Of a DNA stretch of 64,000 nucleotides, positions 12,401 to 24,033 are shown piece after piece. This stretch comes from Atherinomorus stipes. Its lineage: Eukaryota > Chordata > Actinopteri > Atheriniformes > Atherinidae. The stretch covers positions 62,001 through 126,000 of the forward strand of contig JALJCO010001348.1 of the NCBI GenBank assembly GCA_023101725.1, read 5' to 3'. The translations under genes and the position numbers were made by a program. Each line of letters starts with the position of its first letter. Position 1 is the first letter of the stretch. The notes under the pieces were generated by a model that was not told the origin of the DNA, did no database searches, and was given only the letters and a program-made list of their open reading frames with translations.

Positions 12401-15400
12401 CAGACGGTTTAGAACTTTATTTAGAAGCTGAAGCTCAGAAACCTGAAACCTCAGACTCTCTGGCAGAACCGGCCCAAACCGGTTCTGTTGGGAAGTTCGG
12501 TATAAAAGCTGCAGCAGTCGGACCTCCACGCCCAGCTGCTCCCACTCGATGGTCTCGGCCGTCAGGTTCCTGCTCCTCCAGACCTCCTGGACCTCGACGG
12601 AGGCGTTGGTCGGTAGAGAACACTGGCACCTGAAACAGAACCGGGCCCGGAGGTCAGCGCGGATGAAGACGGCAGCGTCCGGCGGACGGCGGCGGCCGGG
12701 TTCTTACGTGTAGAAGGTGAGGTTGTCCAGGTGGTTGTGCATGTTGATGGGGTAGGTCTTCCCGAGGTGGACCAGCTTCTCCAGAGCCTCGTAGATGAAG
12801 ATGATGCAGATGAGGGCGGCGAAGGCCTCCTCGGTGAAGCGGGTGATGTAGCAGACCAGCGAGCTGGCGTCGGTGGCGACCAGCAGCAGGCACAGGAAGG
12901 CCGTCCACAGCCCGATGCTGGTCCTCAGGGACAGGTAGGACAGGCTGTAGTCGCTGGGGACAGACAGGGGGACAGGACGTCTTCTGTTATACTTCTATTA
13001 CACTTCAGCAAAATCATAATTTAACTAACTTGTTTAAAATTGATTGAGCTGTCGTTTTCTATCAGCTCCTTTTTTCTGAGAGCACACGAGCCGTTCAGGT
13101 TTCTCCTTCAAGCCAGATGGTCTGAAGTCCAGCAGATGTGCTTTATTTAATCACATTTTGCCAGTTCACAACTTATGAAGGACTCTTCTGAAATCTGTGT
13201 GAAACTGATGTTTAGTGGTCGCAGATATTAGTGATGTTATCGGTGAGAAAAAACAAATTCATCTCCAAAAGGAAAATATTTTGGAAAATGTGTGATTATT
13301 TGTAGAAGTGCCCAAACTCGAGTTTATTTTTATTTATATATATTTAATTATTACAGCTAATACTAAACAGCCCACAAAGATTTGGGTTCAACAGGTAAAT
13401 CAAAATCAAGTCCAGTGATGTTGGTTAGTCATGAGAATGATTTGTGCTTTGATGAGCGTCGGGTCGCCTCTGATTTTAACCATTATTTTACAACTGTTGC
13501 TGCTGATTTGGGAAATCTTTTAACTCTTTTTACAGAGGTGAAAATGTTTCTGATGATGCCTTTACAAGTTAGACCAGTTTCAGAGGACAAAGTGAGAGCA
13601 AGCCTCTCTTCCTGATCAGTTAATGAGGCCACAGGGCCGGACCTCATTCCCTCCAGGTTTCTGAGGGATAGTGCTGATGTAACATCTAGATTCATTTCTC
13701 CATCAGTCAGGCTGTTTTTCCAAATGAAACGAGAAGGGCCCAAAAATAGTAGATCTGAAGTTGGAAACCACAGACCAGTTTCAATTTTGTCCATCGTCTC
13801 TTGATGTAAATCCAAATATGAAGGTTCTCCGACGGCATTTAAAGTTCTCATGTTTATTTCAGCGTTTATGAACGTCTGTGTCTAACATGCAGTTTATGGA
13901 AAACTTCCTTCATCCATGAGCTTCCATCTGAGTCCAGTTACATCATTTTACCGTTAAAATGTCCCCAGAAAGGCAGCTGTCCAGCAGCTACTGGACCAGG
14001 TGGTCCACCGGGTTCTGGTCCTCATAGGTCCTGGAGGTCATTTCTGCTGTCAGACCTGTGACAACGTTCCGGTTTCCTAGGATCTGGTTTCCTAAGATCT
14101 GGTTTCCTGAGATCTGGTTTCCTGAGATCTGGTTTCCTGAGATCTGGGGTTTTGCTCCCGATGGGAGTCGGTCTGCGGCGACTGAGCTCCACCTGGTGAG
14201 GAACCCTGAACCCAGATCCCCAACCAGAGGAGTCAGACCTGGTCCCGGACTTCTGGGACTTTCAAATCCCTGACCAGAGGAGTCAGACCTGGTCCCGGAC
14301 TTCTGGGACCTCCAGATCCCTGACCAGAGGCGTCAGACCTGGTCCCGGACTTCTGAGACCTCCAGATCCCTGACCAGACCTGGTCCCAGACTTCTGGGGC
14401 TTTCAGATTCCCGACCAGAGGAGTCAGACCTGGTCCCGGACTTCTGGGACCTCCAGATCCCTGACCAGAGGAGTCAGACCTGGTCCCAGACTTCTGGGAC
14501 TTTCAGATCCCTGACCAGAGGAGTCAGACCTGGTCCCAGACTTCTGAGACCTCCAGATCCCTGACCAGAGGAGTCAGACCTGGTCCCGGACTTCTGGGGC
14601 TTACAGATCCCTGACCAGAGGAGTCAGACCTGGTCCCAGACTTCTGGGACCTCCAGATCCCTGACCAGAGGAGTCAGACCTGGTCCCGGACTTCTGGGAC
14701 TTTCAGATCCCTGACCAGAGGAGTCAGACCTGGTCCCAGACTTCTGGGACCTCCAGATCCCTGACCAGAGGAGTCAGACCTGGTCCCAGACTTCTGGGAC
14801 CTCCAGATCCCTGACCAGAGGAGTCAGACCTGGTCCTGGACTTCTGGGACTTACAGATCCCTGACCAGAGGAGTCAGACCTGGTCCTGGACTTCTGGGAC
14901 CTCCAGATCCCTGACCAGAGGAGTCAGACCTGGTCCCAGATTTCTGAGACCTCCAGATCCCTGACCAGAGGAGTCAGACCTGGTCCCAGACTTCTGGGAC
15001 TTTCAGATCCCTGACCAGAGGAGTCAGACCTGGTCCTGGACTTCTGGGACCTCCAGATCCCTGACCAGAGGAGTCAGACCTGGTCCCAGATTTCTGAGAC
15101 CTCCAGATCCCTGACCAGAGGAGTCAGACCTGGTCCCGGACTTCTGAGACCTCCAGATCCCTGACCAGAGGAGTCAGACCTGGTCCCGGACTTCTGAGAC
15201 CTCCAGATCCCTGACCAGAGGAGTCAGACCTGGTCCCGGACTTCTGAGACCTCCAGATCCCTGACCAGAGGAGTCAGACCTGGTCCCGGACTTCTGGGAC
15301 CTCCAGATCCCTGACCAGAGGAGTCAGACCTGGTCCCGGACTTCTGGGACCTCCAGATCCCTGACCAGAGGAGTCAGACCTGGTCCCGGACTTCTGGGAC

Positions 15401-18400
15401 CTCCAGATCCCTGACCAGAGGAGTCAGACCTGGTCCCGGACTTCTGGGACTTTCAGATCCCTGACCAGAGGAGTCAGACCTGGTCCCGGACTTCTGGGAC
15501 TTTCAGATCCCTGACCAGAGGAGTCAGACCTGGTCCCAGACTTATGATACTTTCAGATCCCTGACCAGAGGAGTCAGACCTGGTCCTGGACTTCTGGGAC
15601 TTTCAGATCCCTGACCAGAGGAGTCAGACCTGGTCCCAGACTTCTGGGACTTTCAGATCCCTGACCAGAGGAGTCAGACCTGGTCCCAGACTTATGATAC
15701 TTTCAGATCCCTGACCAGAGGAGTCAGACCTGGTCCCAGACTTATGATACTTTCAGATCCCTGACCAGAGGAGTCAGACCTGGTCCTGGACTTCTGGGAC
15801 TTTCAGATCCCTGACCAGAGGAGTCAGACCTGGTCCCAGACTTATGATACTTTCAGATCCCTGACCAGAGGAGTCAGACCTGGTCCCAGACTTCTGGGAC
15901 TTTCAGATCCCTGACCAGAGGAGTCAGACCTGGTCCCAGACTTATGATACTTTCAGATCCCTGACCAGAGGAGTCAGACCTGGTCCCAGACTTATGATAC
16001 TTTCAGATCCCTGACCAGAGGAGTCAGACCTGGTCCCGGACTTCTGGGACTTTCAGATCCCTGAATCGTGGCTGAAACATCGGGACTCTTACTTCAGAGA
16101 TTTGGACAGACATGATGGACTCTGGTGTCCTCGGGTCGGGGTTGCCATGGAGACCAGATGAATCAGTAACCAGCTGTTTCCAGCTCTGACCTCCACAAAC
16201 GTCTGCTTTATGTGTCTAAGATAAGCAGCAGCGGTCCAGAGGTCAGAGGTCACAGGTCCAGATCTCCACAGACTCCCGGACCTCCCGGACTATAAAGAGC
16301 TGCAGCTCCTCATCCTCAGCTCACAGACACCATCATCATCATCATGCCTCGTGGTCTCCTGGCCGTGCTGCTGCTGGCCTGCCTGGCCCGGCTCGGTCCG
16401 GCCCAGCCCGTGGACAGCCGGGCCGAAGTGAAGAAGCTGCAGGCCGCTCTGGAGGAGCTGAGGGCCGAGGGCAGAGGTAGGCCGACCCCCCCAGCATGAA
16501 CACGACCAAGATGAAGGTCTGAGACCTCCTCTTAGACCACATCAGTAGATCTGCCTCCTCAGATCCTCAGCTGGAGGAATTTCACTCTCTCTGCCCCCCT
16601 GTGATCAGCTCCATCACTCAGTGGAAGGGGTGGGTTGTGGCCTTTCCCCCTTGGGGGCTGGGGGTTGGCTGAGGGGGGGGTGGGGGCCGTGGTGTTCTGG
16701 TGGTCTCTCTGTGGGGGGGCCCTGTACAGTGTGCCGTGGGTAGCTGTATGTCTAGCCTGGACGTGGCTTGTGGGCTTGAGACTGGGCTCTTTTCTCTGTC
16801 CCCTTTTCTTTTCCCTCTTGTCAGGTCCAGCAATAATACACTATGTAAATTCAGTAATATAATAATTACAAAGAAGAAATAAGTTAATAAATAAAGCATA
16901 ATATTTGTACATCAAGAGGAGCCCGATACCCATAAGGCTCCTCCTGGCAAAGTAAAACTGGCTGGAACATCACAGCAGCCAGACCCCCGTTCTGCTGCTA
17001 TGATGCTGGACAGAACATGTAGAAAAGAAAAAGAAAAAAGATGAAGGTCTGAGGAAGGCTCCGGATCCAGACCAGGAAGATCCTGGTCCGGCCTCAGAAA
17101 AAGATTTATTTAAAAACGTTTGCATTTAATTCAGTAAATCAGAAAAGGAAACATTTACGGATAAATAATCTGGATAATTTACATCTAAAAACAGATTAGA
17201 GGAAAAATCTATTCCAAAGATAAAAGGAAAAAAGAAGAGAGGAAAGTATTTTATTTTTTAAAAAACACTGATAAAAATAAAAATGAAACCTAAACACACG
17301 TTTGATTTCTGGGTTAAAGGATCATTTTAAAACATCTATGAGCAATTATTTTACTGAAATTATTTTATTCTTTAAAACAGGAAGATTATCGTCTCCATTT
17401 TAAACTCATCAACCCACTCTGGAAACCACAGACCAGTTTCAATTTTGTCCATCGTCTCTTGATGTAAATCAAAATATGAATGTTCTCCAACAGCATTTAA
17501 AGTTCTCATGTTTATTTCAGCGTTTATGAACGTCTGTGTCTAACATGCAGTTTATGGAAAACTTCCTTCATCCATGAGCTTCCATCTGAGTCCAGTTACA
17601 TCATTTTACCCTTAAAATGTCCCCAGAAAGGCAGCTGTCCAGCAGCTACTGGACCAGGTGGTCCACCGGGTTCTGGTCCTCGTAGGTCCTGGAGGTCATT
17701 TCTGCTGTGAGACCTGTGACAACGTTCCGGTTTCCTAGGATCTGGTTTCCTAAGATCTGGTTTCCTAAGATCTGGTTTCCTAAGATCTGGTTTCCTGAGA
17801 TCTGGTTTCCTGAGATCTGGTTCCCTAAGATCTGGTTTCCTAAGATCTGGTTTCCTGAGATCTGGGGTTTTGCTCCCGATGGGAGTCGGTCTGCAGCCAC
17901 TGAGCTCCACCTGGTGAGGAACCCTGAAACCAGATCCCTGACCAGACCTGGTCCTGGACTTCTGGGACCTCCAGATCCCTGACCAGAGGAGTCAGACCTG
18001 GTCCCAGACTTCTGGGACTTTCAGATCCCTGACCAGAGGAGTCAGACCTGGTCCCAGACTTCTGGGACTTTCAGATCCCTGACCAGAGGAGTCAGACCTG
18101 GTCCTCGACTTCTGGGACCCTCCAGATCCCTGACCAGAGGAGTCAGACCTGGTCCCAGACTTCTGGGACCTCCAGATCCCTGACCAGAGGAGTCAGACCT
18201 GGTCCCAGACTTCTGGGACTTACAGATCCCTGACCAGAGGAGTCAGACCTGGTCCCGGACTTCTGGGACCTTCCAGATCCCTGACCAGAGGAGTCAGACC
18301 TGGTCCCAGACTTCTGGGACTTCCAGATCCCTGACCAGAGGAGTCAGACCTGGTCCCGGACTTCTGGGACCTCCAGATCCCTGACCAGAGGAGTCAGACC

Positions 18401-21400
18401 TGGTCCCAGACTTCTGGGACTTTCAGATCCCTGACCAGAGGAGTCAGACCTGGTCCCGGACTTCTGGGACTTTCAGATCCCTGACCAGAGGAGTCAGACC
18501 TGGTCCCGGACTTCTGGGACTTACAGATCCCTGACCAGAAGAGTCAGACCTGGTCCCGGACTTCTGGGACTTTCAGATCCCTGACCAGAGGAGTCAGACC
18601 TGGTCCCAGACTTCTGGGACCTCCAGATCCCTGACCAGAGGAGTCAGACCTGGTCCCGGACTTCTGAGACCTCCAGATCCCTGACCAGACCTGGTCCCGG
18701 ACTTCTGGGACCTCCAGATCCCTGACCAGAGGAGTCAGACCTGGTCCTGGACTTCTGGGACCTCCAGATCCCTGACCAGAGGAGTCAGACCTGGTCCCGG
18801 ACTTCTGGGACCTCCAGATCCCTGACCAGACCTGGTCCCAGACTTCTGGGACCTCCAGATCCCTGACCAGAGGAGTCAGACCTGGTCCCGGACTTCTGGG
18901 ACTTTCAGATCCCTGAATCGTGGCTGAAACATCGGGACTCCAACTTCAGAGATTCCGACAGACATGATGGACTCTGGTGTCCTCGGGTCGGGGTTGCCAT
19001 GGAGACCAGATGAATCAGTAACCAGCTGTTTCCAGCTCTGACCTCCACAAACGTCTGCTTTATGTGTCTAAGATAAGCAGCAGCGGTCCAGAGGTCAGAG
19101 GTCACAGGTCCAGATCTCCACAGACTCCCGGACCTCCCGGACTATAAAGAGCTGCAGCTCCTCATCCTCAGCTCACAGACACCATCATCATCATCATCAT
19201 CATCATCATCATGCCTCGTGGTTTCCTGGCCCTGCTGCTGCTGGCCTGCCTGGCCCGGCTCGGTCCGGCCCAGCCCGTGGACAGCCGGGCCGAGATGAAG
19301 AAGCTGCAGGCCGCTCTGGAGGAGCTGAGGGCCGAGGGCAGAGGTAGGCCGACCCCCCCAGCATGAACACGACCAAGATGAAGGTCTGAGGAAGGCTCTG
19401 GATCTAGACCAGGAAGGTCCTGGTCCGGTCTCAGAACCGCCGCCTCCACTCAGACAAAGACTCATCTAAAAACGTTTCTGTGACGTCATTTATGGAGAAA
19501 AACGGAGGGAGAAAAATTTTCCTCAAAAATGTGACGTATTTGCTGCAGTAAATCAGAAAAGGAAACATTTAAGGATTAATAATCTGGATAATTTACATGT
19601 AAAACCACTTTAAACGGCAAACCCACGAAGAAGCAGGTCAGCCAGCAGAGGAACTCGTTCAGCTGCACGCGTTTGTTCCAAAACTGAGGCCACGTAGAAC
19701 CTGAGGAACATGGAGACGGAGCACCGGTCCATGGAGACGGAGCACCGGTCCATGGAGACGGAGCACCGGTCCATGGAGACGGAGCACCGGTCCATGGAGA
19801 CGGAGCACCGGTCCATGTGCACAGGGGACGTTTTCAGCACGACACCTACACAGATTACCGTCTGAGAAGTAATCAGATTACTCTGCAGATTCATTTCAAA
19901 CAATAGTTGCTGACTGGGATTAAAGGTTCTAGATTCTTGCTGGGATTAATGGTTGTGAATGCTGACTGGGATTAAAGGTTCTAGAGGCTGACTGGGATTA
20001 AAGGTTCTAGATTCTTGCTGGGATTAATGGTTGTGAATGCTGACTGGGATTAAAGGTTCTAGAGGCTGACTGGGATTAAAGGTTCTGGATTCTTGCTGGG
20101 ATTAATGGTTGTGAATGCTGACTGGGATTAAAGGTTCTAGATTGTTGCTGGGATTAAAGGTTCTAGATTGTTGCTGGGATTAAAGGTTGTAAATGCTGAC
20201 TGGGATTAAAGGTTCTAGATTCTTGCTGGGATTTAAGGTTCTAGATTCTGACTGGGATTAAAGGTTGTGAATGCTGACTGGGATTAAAGGTTCTAGATTC
20301 TTGCTGGGATTAAATGTTGTGAATGCTGACTGGGATTAAAGGTTCTGATGCTGACTGGGATTAAAGGTTATGAAGCTGAATGGGAATAAAGTTTATGGAT
20401 GCTGAGGAAAAAATTGGTAGTAAACTGGGATTAAAGGTGATGCTGACTGGGATTAAAGGTTCTAGATGCTGACTGGGATTAAAGGTTCTGGATGCTGACT
20501 GCTGAATGGGATTAAAGGTTCTAGATTCTTGCTGGGATTAATGGTTGTGAATGCTGACTGGGATTAAAGGTTCTAGATTCTTGCTGGGATTAATGGTTGT
20601 GAATGCTGACTGGGATTAAAGGTTGTGAATGCTGACTGGGATTAAAGGTTCTAGATGCTGACTGGGATTAAAGGTTCTGAGGCTGACTGGGATTAAAGGT
20701 TCTGATGCTGACTGGGATTAAAGGTTCTAGATTCTTGCTGGGATTAAAGGTTCTAGATCCTTGCTGGGATTAAAGGTTCCGATGCTGACTGGAAATAAGA
20801 GGTTCTCCGTGATGGAGAACGTCACCGGTGACCAGATGACACGATGACACGTGCAGGTTGGTCTCTGATGCGGCTTCTTTCTTGCAGAGATGAACGGGCG
20901 TCTGCAGACGGCTGAGAGGGAGCTGAAGATGGCCAAAGGTTCGTGTTTCTGCTACCTCAGGTTCACCTCCAGGATCTGGTCTGTAAATGTTCATCCAGCG
21001 TAACTCGTGACTGAGCTCCTGATCTGCGGCTGCAGCACATCTGCAGATCGTTTAGATCTGCGTGATGAGACATTCACTGCCCGTCCGTGAACGTCAGCGT
21101 CCGCTCAGAGAACTGAATAATTCCTCCGTTCCTCCACAGAAACACCAAAGGTTGCGTTCGCTGCCTCGCTGGGAGGAAACGGCGCCGTGAAGACGACGTC
21201 TGGGAACAGAGATCTGGTCTACAGGGACGTCCTGACCAACGTGGGCGGAGCTTATAATGCAGAGACAGGTGGGATTTAACCCAACTCATGACCTTACAGA
21301 CCGATTCCCTCAGATCTATTCACTCTCCGTTCTGCCTCCAGGCGAGTTCACCGCACCCGTTCGTGGCGTCTACTACGTCCGCTTCACGGCCAACGCCCCC

Positions 21401-24001
21401 ACCGACTTCACCATGAGCGCCGTGCTCTACAAGAACGACGCGCAGATCCAGCTGATCGTCCACGAGCAGCCGTCGGGCGGCGGCAGCGACACGGCGTCCA
21501 ACGGCGCCGCCCTGCTGCTGGAGGAGGGCGACAGGCTGAAGATGGTGCTGTGGCACAACACGCAGATCTGGGACAACAGCAACCACCACAGCACCTTCAG
21601 CGGCTTCCTGCTCTTCCCCATGTCAGCGTCAGAACATTTTTATTCTCATCACTTTCATATTTTATCAGAAAATATTACGTCAGTTACTCAGAAAAAGAAA
21701 CTAGATCATTCTGGGTCATTATATAATCATTTCATTTATATTTAAAGACATTTTTAGGATAAAATAATCAGGGATGTTTGATATTGGCTTTTATACAGAT
21801 ATCTGATATTGTCAAACTGTTAAATTACAATACCCGATATCAATCCACTGATACCGACCTCTGCAGACAGCTGTTTGTGTCTCATATTCTGAAATACGCT
21901 GTAAAAATTGTTACTTTGAATCAAATTTTAAAAATTGCAACAACTTGTCACATCTATATTTTTTTAAAATCAGTTTTTCTCAAACTAAATTTAGGATTTG
22001 GTTGAAACCATAAATTTTGATTTACCGGAAATCTATTTTTGACATTACAACAAAGAAAAAAAAATTGCTTTTATATAAAGTTAAAATACAATTTATAACA
22101 AAGACAGTAAGCAACTTCATTTTTACTTTGCTACTTTAATTTAATTTTAGAATAAACTAATTGTATTACTGTATTTCTGTTACATGCATTTTTTCAGCTT
22201 TTCTTAAATCACATGACTCTGAAAGGAATGCTGGGAAATGAAGTTCTTCCAGGATAACAGGGACTTTTAGACATGATGGACCAGCGCTGATGGAACAAGA
22301 TCTCATCAGATTTCATTACAGAAAAATGAAATCTCGCGAAATTTCGGTTTTTTTTTTTTAATCAGTCCGAAAAACCAATACCATTATTATCTGATATCAC
22401 ATTTTACTGTCAATATCAGCCATTAATATCGGTAAGCTGATATCGGTAGGCCAATAACATTGGACATCCCTAAAAATCATTTTACCCATTGAAAACAGAA
22501 CAAAGACATTTATTTGAGAAAATTACCTAATTACTTTAGAAATTTTTATCCAAATAATACTTTCAGAAACTAATCTACCAAAAATAAGAGATTTTTTGTG
22601 TTTTCATTTATGATTTTTTTTTCTATAATTACTTTGATTAAAAAAAATCTTTTAAAGACAAAAAATAAATAAATAAAAAAAAAAACTGAAGGGGTGAAAG
22701 AGGGTTTTCTGGCGCCCCCCTGAGGATTCAGCGGGTCCTGCAGCCGCTGGGACGTGCAGGTTTAACACTGATGCTGGTTTCTGTTTGTGGGTTCAGGGTG
22801 GACGAAGCTCCAGCCAAAGACGAGGAGGCCGAGCTGAAGGATCTTCAAGCGTCGCTGCTGCAGCTTCAGACCGAGAACCAGGGTGAAATAAAAAGTCTTC
22901 TCCTGATCTTATCTACCGGTGCTGGTAGCAGCGTGGATGAGATCCGAAACTAATCCTTCAAATCTGATTCTAGGCATCAAAGCCAGACTGGAGGCGACGG
23001 AGAAGGACCTGAAGATGCTGAGAGGTTCGTCTCTTCCACCAGAATCTGAAAACGTGAAAACATGTTGACCAGAAAAACGGGAAACTCTAAAAATACGTTT
23101 CTGAAACTATTTTCAGTAAAAATTCCAGCTGAGATTTACAGATTTTCAGACATTTTTGTAACTTTGACACAAACTTGTAAATAATTTTAATATTGTGTCA
23201 ATTGTGACGGCACTTTTCCTTATTATAGTTTTATCACCGAATTCGATCTCAATATTGAGATGATTTTATGTTTTATGTTATACTTTTCTAATGTTGTTGA
23301 ATATTAATGTTATAAAACAAAAGAAAAAAATACTTAAGATTTTAAAAAGTCTAAAAAAATTTAACCAGACTATTAATCTGTGTTTCTTAGACTATAAAAA
23401 TCTTCAAGCAGTTGAAATATTTTCTGTCAGAACTGCAGCGCCCTCTGCTGGTGGGCGCCTGCAGCAGCGCCTTCGTTCCCTCACATTTAACATGTGGATG
23501 GTCAGAAAAGTTTCCAGGAAAAGAATCAAACACAAAAGAAACTGAAAATCCTTTAAAAAGACGCGTTTTTGTGTTTTGTTTTCACAAAGATGTCCCGAAG
23601 GTGGCGTTCGCAGCTTCACTCGGAGGCGACGGCCTTCAGAAGACGACGTCTGGAAGCAGAAACCTCGTCTTCAAAGACGTCCTGACCAACATCGGACAGG
23701 CTTACAACGCTGAGACAGGTCAGTGAACGCCTCGCTTGGTCCCACCAACGGTTTCTTGGCGGTCGTGACGACGCGGCTCTGATCAGAGAAATAAAACTGA
23801 CTGTAGGGCTGGACGATATGGACCAAATATCATATCATGATATATCTATTCTAGATGACGATATACGATATGTCCCGGTATTTTTACCCTAATTTGTCTG
23901 AAAGTTTCATTTCAAATCAAACAGCTGTTTTTAAATATTGAACAGGGCTTTCCACAGAGATACCAAGTAGCCAGCCGAGGGGGGGAAGGGGGGGCTGATA
24001 A

Positions 24002-24033
<32 letters not shown>

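Larger units (their letters stand above)
13763..19607. repeat. tandem segmental duplication carrying the C1q promoter and first exon
   Basis: 13,763-about 17,200 and 17,421-about 19,607 are collinear: LINE tail, 15-bp repeat, 50-bp array, promoter, exon 1, start of intron 1. Differences are array copy number, a 514-bp insert in copy A, and a deletion in copy A's intron. The left breakpoint falls inside the LINE fragment. Confidence 0.85.
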
